The notes under the pieces are model-generated. The model searched no databases, was not told where the DNA came from, and saw only the letters and a list, made by a program, of their open reading frames with translations. Shown here one piece after another: positions 49,917-59,503 of a DNA stretch of 64,000 nucleotides; positions within the stretch are counted from its first letter, which is position 1; every line of letters begins with the position of its first letter. The stretch comes from Salinimicrobium nanhaiense. Its GTDB lineage: Bacteria > Bacteroidota > Bacteroidia > Flavobacteriales > Flavobacteriaceae. The stretch is taken from positions 124,001 to 188,000 of the forward strand of contig JAAVJQ010000006.1 in the NCBI GenBank assembly GCA_012038135.1. The letters run 5' to 3'. Made by a program: the position numbers and the translations under genes.

Positions 49917-52196
49917 TCAGGTTTTAAGCTCGGTTGGCACCTCATTTTGCAGCTCTTTTATGAAAGGTTGATTATAAAACCTCCTGCCGGTGGCTTTATA
50001 TAAGGCATTTGCCAAAGCTCCCTGTACCGGTGGGAAGGGAGGTTCTCCCAAACCTGTAGGATCAATTCCATTCTTAACGAAGTGGGTATCAATTTTTTTA
50101 GGAGCTTCCTGGTGACGTATTAATCTGTAATTATGAAAATTACTCTTCAGGGGTACTCCATCTTCAAAGGTCATTTCACTGTACAAGGCATGTCCTATCC
50201 CGTCTATTGTTCCTCCTTCTACCATATTTTTTGCGGCATCGGGATTCACCACGATTCCGCAGTCAACAGCGCAGGTCACTTTTTCAATAATTGGCTGGTT
50301 ATTTTTCAAGCTCATATCAAGAACCTGTGCCACATAGGTATTATGGCAGTAATAGGCAGAAACACCACGGCTCACCGGGGATTGCTCCTTTTCCCAGCTG
50401 GCCTCATCCCTTACCAGTTTTAGTACTCCGGCATAGCGGGAGGGATCGTAGTCGTTCTCTTCACCCACGGGATTGGTTTCTGCGCGTTTCAACATGTCAA
50501 GACGAAACTGGATTGGGTCTTTCCCCATTTCTTCAGCCAGTTCATCCAGGAATGAATTCTCTGCTCCCGCAATAAAATTAGATCTTGGAGCCCTAAAGGC
50601 ACCAAATGTAATATTGGAATCCACAGTCCAGCTTTCGGCCAGGTAATTATCAATGGCTCCGGCTGGAAAGCGATTTGCGAAAAGCGGACTTTCGGGAATT
50701 CCCCCGGCCTTTACGTGGAATGCTACAAGATTGTTATTTGCATCAAGGGCAGCACGATATTGTGCATGATAAGCAGGACGATAAACTCCATTGGTCATGT
50801 CGTCTTCACGTGTATAAACCAGCTTAACAGGTTTTCCCATTTTTTGAGAAATTACGGCAGCCTCTATAAGAAAATGCCCGTATAACCTACGGCCGAAACC
50901 ACCACCCATACGACTCATCTGTATATCTATTTGTTCAGGAGCCAAACCAAGTCGCTTACTTATGCTGTTTTCGGCAAATTCAGGGGTTTGGATAGGACCA
51001 AATAATTCTGCTTTATCTTTCCTTACATCTGCGAAAAAGTTCATAGGTTCCATACAATTATGGGCCAGGAACGGGCATGTATAGGAGCGCTCGATCACTT
51101 TTGCAGCATTCTTGAATGCTTTTTCGGGGTCCCCGTCTTTTCTTACCACTTCAGCTTTTCTGGGACCTACCTCCGTTAGTAGTCGGGTATGAATTTCGGT
51201 ACTTTCAAGACCGGTAGCATCTTCCATCCCTGCCGATTTTTCCAGGATCTCTATTTCTTTTGTGAGTTCGGCATTCAGGTCCCATTCTATATTTAATTTT
51301 TTCCTGGCCTGCATCACCTGCCAGGTAGATTCTCCAACCACGACAACGAGGTTGTTAAAAGCTGCTACATCACTCCATTCCTTCTCCATGTCTTCAGGAT
51401 AGGTGCTTATGGTAAAAACATCTGTAATACCCGGCATGTCCTTAGCTGCTTCAGCATCCAGAGATTTGAGTACCATCCCGAAAGCGGGCGGCTGTACTAC
51501 CATAGCGGTAAGCATCCCGTCCCTGTAGGTGTCCAGTCCAAAAAGAGGCTGACCGGTGACTATTTTTTTTGCATCTACATTCCTTCTCGAGGTTCCAATG
51601 ATCTTGAAATCGGCCTTATTTTTTAATTCCACTTCTTGTGGCACCTCAAGCTTTGCTGCTGCTTTTGCAATCTCTCCGTAGCTTACAGATTTGTCACTTC
51701 CTGCATGTTTTATAATTCCCTTTTCTACCGAAAGTTCTGAAACCGGTACATCCATTTCACTCGCAGCTGCTGTAAGCAGCATTTGCCTTGCCGTGGCACC
51801 GGCTGTCCTAAGGGATTGCCATCCCTGGCGGATGGACTGACTTCCTCCAGCCAGCTGCCGGGTGAAAATGTCGGTATTAAGTGGTGCCTGTTCCACGATC
51901 ACATTGTTCCAATCCACATCGAGCTCCTCGGCTACGATCATTGGCATGGAGGTTTTCACATTCTGGCCAATCTCAGGATTTGGAGAATAGATCGTTACTA
52001 CACCATTATCACCTACTTTTAGATATCCATTAAGTTCGAACCACTCATCGGGCATTTGCATTGCCATTTCTTCAGAACCCTCTTCGGCTGCTCTTTGACA
52101 TGCCAGCCAGTTGAAACCAATGATCAATCCCCCGCCTGCTACAGCTACATTTTTGATAAAGGATCTTCTGCCTATTCCTGTTTTTACTTTGTTCAT
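49917..52196 (-). CDS. IorB-like molybdenum hydroxylase large subunit, Tat-exported
   Basis: A 759-residue molybdopterin-binding subunit, paralogue of the one at 33323-35530. A twin-arginine signal (TGIGRRSFIKNVAVAGGGLIIGF) leads to a Cys at residue 34. NPEIGQNVKTSMPMIVAEELDVDW, QPPAFGMVLKSL, RMGGGFGRRLYGHFLIEAAVI, FRAPRSNFIAGAENSFLDEL and the catalytic Glu in TGLGEPPFPP near residue 722 identify it. It probably oxidises a heteroaromatic or aldehyde in the periplasm. Second gene of the 13-gene operon, 27 bp after its iron-sulfur partner. The sequence similarity to the other IorB is moderate, so the substrates probably differ. Confidence 0.88.
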   Translation of the reverse strand: MNKVKTGIGRRSFIKNVAVAGGGLIIGFNWLACQRAAEEGSEEMAMQMPDEWFELNGYLKVGDNGVVTIYSPNPEIGQNVKTSMPMIVAEELDVDWNNVIVEQAPLNTDIFTRQLAGGSQSIRQGWQSLRTAGATARQMLLTAAASEMDVPVSELSVEKGIIKHAGSDKSVSYGEIAKAAAKLEVPQEVELKNKADFKIIGTSRRNVDAKKIVTGQPLFGLDTYRDGMLTAMVVQPPAFGMVLKSLDAEAAKDMPGITDVFTISTYPEDMEKEWSDVAAFNNLVVVVGESTWQVMQARKKLNIEWDLNAELTKEIEILEKSAGMEDATGLESTEIHTRLLTEVGPRKAEVVRKDGDPEKAFKNAAKVIERSYTCPFLAHNCMEPMNFFADVRKDKAELFGPIQTPEFAENSISKRLGLAPEQIDIQMSRMGGGFGRRLYGHFLIEAAVISQKMGKPVKLVYTREDDMTNGVYRPAYHAQYRAALDANNNLVAFHVKAGGIPESPLFANRFPAGAIDNYLAESWTVDSNITFGAFRAPRSNFIAGAENSFLDELAEEMGKDPIQFRLDMLKRAETNPVGEENDYDPSRYAGVLKLVRDEASWEKEQSPVSRGVSAYYCHNTYVAQVLDMSLKNNQPIIEKVTCAVDCGIVVNPDAAKNMVEGGTIDGIGHALYSEMTFEDGVPLKSNFHNYRLIRHQEAPKKIDTHFVKNGIDPTGLGEPPFPPVQGALANALYKATGRRFYNQPFIKELQNEVPTELKT

Positions 52197-52223
52197 TTTT
52201 GGTGTTTTTAATTCAACTAAAGG

Positions 52224-52688
52224 CTAGGATAATTGAGTATTGGCTGCTTTTTTGATCGCCTCCTTAATCCTTACGTAAGTACCACACCGGCAAATATTGC
52301 CGGACATGGCATTTTCGATTTCTTCATCACTGGGAGAAGGATTTTGGTTAAGCAGGGCAGAAGCCGACATGATCTGGCCGGCCTGACAATACCCGCATTG
52401 CGGCACATCAACTTCCAGCCAGGCTTGCTGCACCGGATGATCTCCGTGTTCTGAGAGACCTTCAATTGTTGTAATTTTCGCTCCGGCAGCCGCCGAAATT
52501 GGGAGCTGACAGGATCTTACAGCAGCGCCATTAAAGTGCACTGTACAAGCCCCACACTGGGCAATTCCGCAACCATATTTTGTGCCTACCAGCTTGAGGT
52601 GGTCCCTCAAAACCCACAAAAGAGGGGTGGTGGGATCGGCATCAATATCGAAGTCTTTTCCGTTAATATTTACATTAAATTCTGCCAT
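52224..52688 (-). CDS. [2Fe-2S] subunit of molybdenum hydroxylase (IorA-like)
   Basis: A 154-residue electron-transfer subunit and the first gene of the 13-gene operon. The first cluster uses [13 protein letters not shown] and a Cys in RSC; the second uses CGYCQAGQ and CRCG. It has no signal peptide, so it should travel with the Tat-exported IorB-like partner. ATG at 52686-52688. The sequence upstream, ATATAATT on its strand, is AT-rich but I could not recognise a ModE-type box or a molybdenum-cofactor riboswitch. Confidence 0.9.
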   Translation of the reverse strand: MAEFNVNINGKDFDIDADPTTPLLWVLRDHLKLVGTKYGCGIAQCGACTVHFNGAAVRSCQLPISAAAGAKITTIEGLSEHGDHPVQQAWLEVDVPQCGYCQAGQIMSASALLNQNPSPSDEEIENAMSGNICRCGTYVRIKEAIKKAANTQLS

Positions 52689-53170
52689 AATTATATGTTT
52701 AAAAGGGAATGGATTAAAATAAGAAAAATATTCTTCTAAATCTGTTTTTTTATTTGCCTGACCAAAATTGCTTACCTACCCCATTTTTTTAGAGCCCAAT
52801 TTCTGTTTGTGATGGCTATTTTGTGAACCTTTCTCTAAGAAATGTTCTTTTGGCTACGACTACACGTCAATTCGAGTGATTTTTCCTGTAGCGATAGCGG
52901 AGGAAAAAATGTATCGAGAACTACTTAAAAATTACTCCGTCCCTCTGTTTTCAATACACATTGTTTTCGCTGAAACGCTCTAAAAATTCACTTCGCTAGA
53001 TAAATTTTTTTTATCTCAAATCTCGAAGTGACGAGGACTTTTTTGTATCTGTTGTTTATTTTCCATTTTTTCCTGTGATTATCTTTATACTTCCCGTATT
53101 GAATGGATTTTTATTACTCACAGAAGTCCTGTTAAGACAGAACTGGTTAGATATTAATATCAAATCATTT
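52689..53170. other. 482-bp intergenic region holding a nested palindromic repeat
   Basis: No gene is seen. The promoter of the cofactor operon must lie in the first part. The second part has ATTTTTCCT paired with AGGAAAAAAT around GTAGCGATAGCGG (52879-52910) and TCACTTCG/CGAAGTGA (52988-52995 with 53024-53031) that encloses AGATAA/TTATCT. TTCGAGTG and TATCGAGAACT flank the first hairpin. The TTCGAG...TATCGAGAAC pattern is a common dispersed intergenic repeat in Flavobacteriaceae as I remember it; copy number elsewhere cannot be seen here. Confidence 0.6.
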
Positions 53171-53608
53171 CTACTTTTTTGTTGAATTATCTTTTGAAAA
53201 AAAATTATAAACACCTTTTCCTTCAGCAATTAGTTCATCATTTTGGAAGGCTTTCATTTTCGTTACAAGTATTCTATTACCAAATCTAACAATTTTGGCT
53301 TCTACAATTATTGATGAGGCTTCTGCTCCTTTAAGATAATCTACTCTTATATCAATTGTGGATAATTTGTCCTCGAAAGTTTTGAAGTGAGTTCCACCCG
53401 CAATGCCGCCAGCAGAATCCATTATTGTTGCAATGATTCCACCGTGCCATCTGTTTCTTCTAAAATCTCCGATTACTTCGTCTCTGAATGGAACACTAAC
53501 CCTTACAAATCCTTTTTCGAGAACTAATAATTTTAGTCCTAAAAATTTATGAATTGGAATATTTTGTTCAATTACGTGTTTAAATAATTCAAAATTTTGT
53601 TCTGTCAT
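53171..53608 (-). CDS. hotdog-fold thioesterase (PaaI-like)
   Basis: A 145-residue single-domain protein with the acyl-CoA thioesterase hotdog pattern: RNRWHGGIIATIMDSAGGIAGG (the conserved HGG helix with Asp) and LSTIDIRVDYLKGAE. Such proteins hydrolyse aryl- or acyl-CoA thioesters. No CoA ligase or aromatic degradation gene is adjacent. The gene stands alone after the repeat region. The 295 bp before its start hold two short frames that I do not accept as genes. Confidence 0.85.
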   Translation of the reverse strand: MTEQNFELFKHVIEQNIPIHKFLGLKLLVLEKGFVRVSVPFRDEVIGDFRRNRWHGGIIATIMDSAGGIAGGTHFKTFEDKLSTIDIRVDYLKGAEASSIIVEAKIVRFGNRILVTKMKAFQNDELIAEGKGVYNFFSKDNSTKK

Positions 53609-53903
53609 TTCTCTGAGTACTTTTTTTTCGCTTGAATAACAATGCGCTAAATTTATAATTCAGTAATAGTTGCTGCTTGAGCAAAGCCTTAATCTTCGTA
53701 ATCTCCGTAGCGGTTTCTCTTGGCGGTAGGTTTCAGATATTTTATTGACATCATCATCTGTAAAACCTCCAATTTTCTGCTGACCATTGTGACCGGTTTA
53801 TAAGCAAATGGGAAAAATGACATTTTAGGAACCTGAATTATGGTTCTAAAAATTTTCCATGATGTACCTTCCCCGGGAATTTATAAATTCAATAGGGAGA
53901 TCT

Positions 53904-54686
53904 CTATTTTCCTACTCCGGTCCTCCAGCTATCGAAGCTAGTGGCGGTAATGCGTTCTCCGGTTATGCCATCGCTGTCATCTGAAGCCAGGAAATTGATT
54001 GGTGCGGCCATTACATCGGGATCGAGTAGGTTAAAACGTTTTTTAATTTCCTCTTTCGACTCTTCGGGTATCATCCCTGTTTCAGTGGCCCCACCCGGCA
54101 GCAACATGTTTACATCGATGTGTGCATCTTTTAAATCTTCAGCCATAATAAGGGAGAGGGATTCGGCACCTGCTCTTGAGGGGCCATAGGGCACAAATCC
54201 TTTGCGCTTCATGGTTTCATGGTTCATGGAGATGTTTACAATTTTCCCTTTTTCCTGTTCCAGAAACAAGGGAATAAAAGCTTTGGCCACCAGAAAATAC
54301 CCGGTAAGATTTGTGTCTATCAAGTTGCGGAACCCTTCGGCACTAACTTTATAGAAAGGTTCAGGCGAAGTGAGAAAATCGGGATTTACTGTACGCATTC
54401 CTATGCCGGCATTGTTAACCAGCAAGTCTAATTTTCCCCACTGCTGCCGTACCCACTGTACAGCTTTTTCAATGGAATCTTCATCGCGCACATCCATCTC
54501 CAGAGCATAGGCATCCAACTGCTCCTCTTTTAGCTCTGCCACTGCTTCCTTGAGCTTCTCACTTGTGCGGGCCGTAAGTACAACCGAAGCACCGGCCCTG
54601 GCCAACGCTTTTGCCATCGCAAATCCCAGTCCGCTTGATGCGCCGGTTACCAGTGCCTTTTTCCCTTGTAATGCTGTTTGTTCCAT
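53904..54686 (-). CDS. short-chain dehydrogenase/reductase
   Basis: A 260-residue classical SDR. TGASSGLGFAMAKAL binds NAD(P), LLVNNAGIGM is the structural NNAG motif and YGPSRAGAESLS carries the catalytic Tyr, though the usual YxxxK has Arg (YGPSR) where Lys is expected, so activity may be altered. ISMNHETMK stands where the catalytic Ser lies. The length is normal. It is divergent from the aldo/keto reductase gene, 313 bp apart, and the two may be coregulated. Substrate unknown. Confidence 0.85.
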   Translation of the reverse strand: MEQTALQGKKALVTGASSGLGFAMAKALARAGASVVLTARTSEKLKEAVAELKEEQLDAYALEMDVRDEDSIEKAVQWVRQQWGKLDLLVNNAGIGMRTVNPDFLTSPEPFYKVSAEGFRNLIDTNLTGYFLVAKAFIPLFLEQEKGKIVNISMNHETMKRKGFVPYGPSRAGAESLSLIMAEDLKDAHIDVNMLLPGGATETGMIPEESKEEIKKRFNLLDPDVMAAPINFLASDDSDGITGERITATSFDSWRTGVGK

Positions 54687-54999
54687 TTCTTTTCTTTTTT
54701 TATTATTGATTACCAGGGTATTTAGAAATCCTCTTTCCCGCTGCTTTGGCCATGAAAGTCAACTTTTGCGGGCTTGAAGCTCTCTAATCCTACTGGAAGT
54801 AAGCTTGTGATGGAAAGATAAAGATTTTTTTAAAGAGTTACCTGCGGGATTTGTTTGTCATTTGATTTTCTTACGGAGTACAGTGAGTTATGCCTGTTGG
54901 GCCGGATTCCCTGAACACCCTGGTCCCTTTGGAAGCAACCAAATAATTGTGTATATTAAAGAGTGGGTATATTCCCAAAAAACAAAAAATATTTAATTT
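54687..54999. other. divergent intergenic region
   Basis: 313 bp between the SDR and aldo/keto reductase genes. It must contain both promoters; no convincing -7 box, hairpin or gene was seen. Confidence 0.4.
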
Positions 55000-55986
55000 A
55001 TGAAAAAGAGAAAATTAGGAAAACAAGGTCTGGAAGTATCTGCCCTGGGCCTTGGCTGTATGGGTATGTCTGAATTTTACAGCAACCGCGATGATAATGA
55101 ATCTATCGCCACCATCCACCGGGCATTGGAGCTCGGGGTAAATTTTTTGGACACTGCCGACATGTATGGCGTGGGTGCGAACGAGGAGCTGGTGGGGAAA
55201 GCTATTAAAGACCGCCGCGACAAGGTGGTGCTTGCTACCAAGTTTGGAAATGTGCGGGGTGATGACGGAAGCTATTTAGGAATCAACGGCAAACCCGATT
55301 ATGTGAAAAAAGCCTGCGAGGCAAGCCTGAAGCGCCTTGGAGTAGATCATATCGATTTATACTACCAACATCGCGTGGACAAAGATACCCCCATTGAAGA
55401 CACGGTAGGTGCTATGGCCGATTTGGTTAAGGAGGGTAAGGTGCGTTATCTCGGTTTATCTGAGGCCTCTGTCAACACTATTCGTAAAGCGAACAAAGTA
55501 CACCCTATTACTGCTTTGCAAACAGAATATTCGCTGTGGAGCCGCGATGTGGAAGATGAGATTTTACCGGCTTGCCGCGAATTAGGGATTGGTTACGTGC
55601 CATACAGTCCACTGGGAAGAGGTTTCTTAACCGGCCAAATAAAACGTTTTGAGGATCTTGCAGAGGATGATTACAGACGATATTCCCCGCGTTTCCAGGG
55701 GGAGAATTTTCAGAAGAACATTGACCTGGTGAAAAAGATAGAAGATATGGCGCGCGAGAAAGGTTGCACTCCATCCCAGTTAGCACTTGCATGGCTTCTT
55801 GCTCAGGGTGAGGACATTGTGCCTATACCAGGAACCAAGCATAGGAAATACCTGGAAGAAAATGTTGAAGCTGTGAATGTATCTCTGTCAAAAGAAGAGT
55901 TGCAGCAAATTGACAGTATTGCGCCACAGGGAGTAGCTGCGGGAGATCGTTATCAGGAAGATCAAATGTCCAGTTTAAATATATAA
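55000..55986 (+). CDS. aldo/keto reductase
   Basis: A 328-residue TIM-barrel oxidoreductase that reduces carbonyls with [27 protein letters not shown] opens it; the catalytic tetrad is Asp/Tyr in DTADMYG, Lys in ATKFGN and His in [20 protein letters not shown] binds the cofactor phosphate. These marks fit the AKR13 (YakC) group. It stands with a second NADPH-type oxidoreductase downstream (about 220 bp), separated by a hairpin region. No known substrate. Confidence 0.92.
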   Translation: MKKRKLGKQGLEVSALGLGCMGMSEFYSNRDDNESIATIHRALELGVNFLDTADMYGVGANEELVGKAIKDRRDKVVLATKFGNVRGDDGSYLGINGKPDYVKKACEASLKRLGVDHIDLYYQHRVDKDTPIEDTVGAMADLVKEGKVRYLGLSEASVNTIRKANKVHPITALQTEYSLWSRDVEDEILPACRELGIGYVPYSPLGRGFLTGQIKRFEDLAEDDYRRYSPRFQGENFQKNIDLVKKIEDMAREKGCTPSQLALAWLLAQGEDIVPIPGTKHRKYLEENVEAVNVSLSKEELQQIDSIAPQGVAAGDRYQEDQMSSLNI

Positions 55987-55999
55987 TACGTGGTTGCGT

Positions 56000-56077
56000 G
56001 TAGTGATAGTCACTACTAAAGAAAAGACCTCACATCTCAAAACGGACCTCATAGTCTTCAAAATCTGTGAGGTCTTT
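56000..56077. repeat. hairpin region, probable terminator/dispersed repeat
   Basis: GTAGTGA/TCACTAC (56000-56016) is followed by a perfect 12-bp inverted repeat (56023-56034 with 56066-56077) that contains GACCTCACA/TGTGAGGTC, with a 31-base loop. The second ends in TTT only, so termination is likely but not certain. The 12-bp palindrome resembles dispersed elements in Flavobacteria. Confidence 0.6.
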
Positions 56078-56207
56078 GTATTTGAATATCGACAGCAGTT
56101 AATTTCAAGGAGAAGTAATTTATTGGCTTTGCAACTTTAGTAAAGCTTTAATAGAACTTTTTTGCCTGAACTCCTATTAATTCTGAAATTAAAGAGAAAA
56201 GGAAATT

Positions 56208-57158
56208 ATGAAGAAAGAAATGAGAGCTGCAAAATTCAATAAGTTCAACGGACCCAAGGGGGTAGAGGTCGGTACCATGGAGGTTCCGGAATTAAAGGAA
56301 GGAGAAATTCTGGTAAAGATTAAGGCTGCGGGAGTAAATCCTGTGGATGCTGTAATTACCAAAGGTTATTACAAGGATATGATGCCGCATCCCTTTCCTG
56401 TCATTCCCGGCTGGGATTTCGCCGGAGTAATAGAAGAACGGGGACACGCCGCACGCCGGTTTGAAGTGGGAGATGAAGTCTTTGCCTATGCGCGACGACC
56501 GGAGGTCAAATGGGGCACCTTTGCCGAATATATTGTTATTCCCGAAAACTATGTGGCAAAACGCCCGGAGAATATTTCGGTGGAAGCCGCTTCGGCCATT
56601 CCGCTCGCCGGGCTCACTGCATATCAGTCCCTTTACCAATACGGGAAACTTTCTGAAGGACAGAGGCTCCTTATCCTCGGGGCTTCCGGCGGAGTAGGGA
56701 GTTTCGCAATTCAGCTGGCAAAGGCAAAAGGCGCAGAAGTTATTGGAGTAGCCAGTGGTAAAAATCACGATTACATGAAGTCTCTGGGTGCCGATCATAC
56801 GATCGACTATAAAAAGCAGGATATCGGAGATGCCGTCAGGGAGATCTATTCCGAAGGAGTGGACCTTATCTTTGACTGCACGAGTGGAGAGAGCCTGCAG
56901 CAAAGCCTTAAGAGTCTCAAAGATTCAGGAAAACTGGTTTCCATTCTAAACCAGGGAGAGGACCTGGATCCCAAGATCGATCATCAGTTCGTATTTGTGG
57001 AACCCAATTCCCTTCAGCTGGATCACCTGCGGCAGTTGGTCAATGATGAAAAGCTTAGGGTGGAGGTGAAGAAGGTTTTTAAGCTCGAAGAAACGGTAGA
57101 AGCCTTGGAACAGATCGGGACCCTGCACACTACTGGAAAGATTGTGATAAAGCCGTAA
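56208..57158 (+). CDS. NADPH:quinone reductase-like medium-chain dehydrogenase
   Basis: A 316-residue zinc-free MDR protein. GVNPVDAVITKGYY and GWDFAGVIEERG open it, GLTAYQSLY precedes the cofactor loop LILGASGGVGSFAIQLAKAKGA (NADPH). The zinc-binding Cys/Glu set of alcohol dehydrogenases is absent. Members reduce quinones or alpha,beta-unsaturated carbonyls. ATG at 56208 gives MKKEMRAAKFNKFNG. It is followed by a likely terminator. Confidence 0.9.
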   Translation: MKKEMRAAKFNKFNGPKGVEVGTMEVPELKEGEILVKIKAAGVNPVDAVITKGYYKDMMPHPFPVIPGWDFAGVIEERGHAARRFEVGDEVFAYARRPEVKWGTFAEYIVIPENYVAKRPENISVEAASAIPLAGLTAYQSLYQYGKLSEGQRLLILGASGGVGSFAIQLAKAKGAEVIGVASGKNHDYMKSLGADHTIDYKKQDIGDAVREIYSEGVDLIFDCTSGESLQQSLKSLKDSGKLVSILNQGEDLDPKIDHQFVFVEPNSLQLDHLRQLVNDEKLRVEVKKVFKLEETVEALEQIGTLHTTGKIVIKP

Positions 57159-57195
57159 ATAATTCTTTTCAGCTGAAGAATTATCAAATATATAT

Positions 57196-57230
57196 TCCGG
57201 TGGAGGAAATTATTCTCCATCCGGACTTTT
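57196..57230 (+). terminator. possible intrinsic terminator
   Basis: TCCGGTGGAG pairs with CTCCATCCGGA across a nine-base loop with one bulged base, and CTTTTAT follows. It lies 37 bp past the quinone reductase-like gene. Confidence 0.5.
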
Positions 57231-57340
57231 ATCGTTGCATCAATTTTGACTTGGGGGGAAAGAGTATTTCTGATCCTCAATTTCTTTACACGCGCAAAAG
57301 GAACAGATGGAATAGTAAGAGGTGGCGACTAAAGATGGCA

Positions 57341-58453
57341 TCAATAACATTGAAGCTTTAGAAAGTAGGAGGTATTTTTTCCACTTCCGGATTTTGAAAT
57401 AATTCCTTTTTCCAATAAATCCTGAAGGTCCCGGGTAGCTGTGGCTTTCGAGGTTTTTGTGATACCTATGTATTTTCTAACATTCAAACCACCCTCAAAG
57501 CCTCCGGGTCCTTCTTTGAGAATTCTGCGTATTACTTTGATTTGTCGGTCATTTAAATGATCTCTGTATCGGTCAAAAAATCTCGCTTTATAAAGGCTAA
57601 ATTCTATCATTTTTTCTGCTGAAAGCTGAGCCTGCAGGGTTGTGTTCACAAAATAAATAATCCAGGGGGTAATTTCATTAGATCTTTGGGCACTCTTTAA
57701 AGCATTGTAATAATCCTTCTTTTTATATTCCATGGCATCAGAAAGACTTAACAGAATTGGTCTATTTACGGTTTGAGATAAAGCCTTTTCAGCTATTGCC
57801 CTGCCAATCCTGCCATTGCCATCTTCAAAAGGGTGAATACTCTCAAAATATAGATGTGCAATGGCCGCTCGTATAACAGGTTTTTTTATTTCATTCTCCG
57901 CATTTCTGTTGGTATGGTTAAACCATAAAATAAACCTATCCATTTCGGCGGGTATTCTTTTAGAAGGTGGTGCCTCGTAGTGGATGATCTCTCTTCCCAT
58001 CGCACCAGATATCACCTGCATGGGTTCTTCGTGGGTTCGCCATTTCCCTGATTCAAGAGTAGAATTCCCCTTCATCAACATCCTGTGCCAGTTCAATAAA
58101 GTTTTTTCGCTTAAAGGTTCCCTGAAATTCTTTTGAGCATCAGTCATAAGTTCTGCAATTCCTTCGGCTCTTTTATCATTAAAATTTTGGCTTTCCGTCA
58201 ACAGGCCTAGATTTTTTTTTATAGAAGACATTACATCCTTCCTACTTAAATATTCCCCTTCAATCGCAGAAGTCTTTATAGCTTCTGCTACCAATAACTC
58301 AATCCCTGTTTCCACGCGAACTTCTTCCGGTAAATTTTCCAGGAGGGCATTGATCTTCCCGGCTCTTTCTGAAAATTCAAAGAGTTGCGTCTCCACCTCT
58401 TCTGTAGAGTAAGTGAAATTTGGCCAGTCTTTTTGTTGCCAATTATATCTCAT
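57341..58453 (-). CDS. Fic-family protein with winged helix C-terminus
   Basis: A 370-residue Fic protein. The active-site loop HPFEDGNGRIGR starts at His207, and the N-terminal inhibitory helix motif (TSAIEG, residues 61-66, T-x3-E-G) makes it a class II, self-inhibited AMP-transferase. The N-terminal 90 residues match the DUF4172-type cap of this group. The C-terminal 70 residues (LNDRQIKVIRRILKEG, YIGITKTSKATATRDLQDLLEKGII) form a winged helix that could bind DNA. Fic proteins attach AMP to target proteins. No antitoxin gene is adjacent, which fits an inhibitory helix in cis. Two GAGCCGAA palindromes cover the start codon. Confidence 0.9.
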   Translation of the reverse strand: MRYNWQQKDWPNFTYSTEEVETQLFEFSERAGKINALLENLPEEVRVETGIELLVAEAIKTSAIEGEYLSRKDVMSSIKKNLGLLTESQNFNDKRAEGIAELMTDAQKNFREPLSEKTLLNWHRMLMKGNSTLESGKWRTHEEPMQVISGAMGREIIHYEAPPSKRIPAEMDRFILWFNHTNRNAENEIKKPVIRAAIAHLYFESIHPFEDGNGRIGRAIAEKALSQTVNRPILLSLSDAMEYKKKDYYNALKSAQRSNEITPWIIYFVNTTLQAQLSAEKMIEFSLYKARFFDRYRDHLNDRQIKVIRRILKEGPGGFEGGLNVRKYIGITKTSKATATRDLQDLLEKGIISKSGSGKNTSYFLKLQCY

Positions 58454-58524
58454 GAGCCGAATAAGAAATGATTCGGCTCAAATATATGTAAAATTTGAGC
58501 CGAATGGATTTATTTGCGGCTCAA
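58453..58524 (-). promoter_or_regulatory. two palindromic sites upstream of the Fic gene
   Basis: TGAGCCGAAT (58453-58462) with ATTCGGCTCA (58471-58480) is a perfect inverted repeat beginning at the last base of the start codon. TTGAGCCG (58495-58502) with CGGCTCAA (58517-58524) is a second one. Their centres are 43 bp apart, close to four helical turns, so a protein could occupy the same face. Binding by the Fic winged helix is inferred. Confidence 0.7.
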
Positions 58525-58537
58525 TATTTTTCACCCA

Positions 58538-59201
58538 TTAATAGGTTTTATATAAAATAGTTACCAAAACTCCTTTAAATCCGGGAGCCGGGACAGATAA
58601 CAGCTGTTTCTCTTCTATAGCTTCAAAATTAAAAGGTGCTGCGTAAAGGTTTACGCCACTTTTTTGTTTAAGTCGAATTCCCTGCCCGGAGATAATATCT
58701 TTATTGGGTTCGAAATCTATTTCCGGTAAGTGCTCGGTTAGAATAATATACCTGAAATTATATAATTTTTCTACCACCCTTTGTATTTCCGCATTCGATA
58801 GATGTTGCAACACCTGCCTCAGGATCGCACAATCTCCCGAAGGCAGATCATCCTTTGCAATATCTAAAGCATGAAATTCCAGATTATCTGCTTTAAATTT
58901 TATTTTATTATGCTATAAGCTCAGGAACAATGTCTAGTGCGATGTACCTTTTGGAGTACTTTACCAGTTCTTTGCCAATGTTAAAATCCCCGCATCCCAG
59001 ATCGCAGACTACCGGCGGAGTTTCAAAAGCTTTTAAAAAACCGGATACTACAGCTATATATGGATTCACTGTCTCAGGATGATGTGAGCCTAACCCTGAA
59101 TAGAATTCAGATCTGTCACCACCCCACAGATTCTTTTCATAGATCTGCTCCATGGCATCTTTGGTAGGCCAGGGTTTCTTTATTTTATTGATTTTAGTCA
59201 T
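58538..59201 (-). pseudogene. class I SAM-dependent methyltransferase gene with frameshift
   Basis: The N-terminal frame (ATG at 59199-59201) has the SAM loop VCDLGCGDFNIGKELV and the acidic ALDIVPELIA, then hits TAATAA at about 58912. The next frame picks up at HNKIKFKADNLEFHALDI and runs through GDCAILRQVLQHLSNAEI to a normal stop at 58538-58540. Joined, the protein would be about 220 residues, with the usual motifs in order. The change is one extra or two missing bases beside an AT-rich stretch. It is either a true pseudogene or a sequencing error; both halves still look intact, so decay is recent at most. Confidence 0.75.
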
Positions 59202-59503
59202 TTAGTGGTAGTCAAAAAAGGTATTTTGAGAGGTGTTTTTTGCAAAGTACCAAATTTGAAGCACCAAATTCCAATTTTAAATAACATCTAATCTTGAATT
59301 TTCAGTTTTGAATCCGGAATCCAACGGCATTGATGAAAACACTAACTGACAGGAGCATTGAACCGATGAGAGGAGAGTCAAAAATGTTATTACTATCGAA
59401 TAATTCCATTCCGCTCATTTTTTTGAAAAGATCCTAATTCCGCCTTTTTTCATAAGCCCTTCGGCATTAGAGACAAAGCAAGTATCCGGATAAAGTTTTT
59501 AAC
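59202..59503. other. divergent intergenic region
   Basis: About 300 bp between the methyltransferase and DUF2914 genes. TACTTTG on the minus strand (about 59250) may be a weak -7 element for the methyltransferase. No gene or hairpin of note. Confidence 0.35.

Noticed and set aside
52689-52790. ModE box or molybdenum-cofactor riboswitch upstream of the cofactor operon
   Set aside because: Only AT-rich sequence is seen; no TATAAC-type palindrome or conserved riboswitch segments.
53609-53903. Short minus-strand frames in the spacer before the SDR gene
   Set aside because: Two overlapping frames of about 32-40 codons look faintly protein-like, but neither has a start signal or a family, so I do not call a gene.
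56292-56903. 203-codon minus-strand frame
   Set aside because: It is antisense to the quinone reductase-like gene with its NADPH-binding motif.
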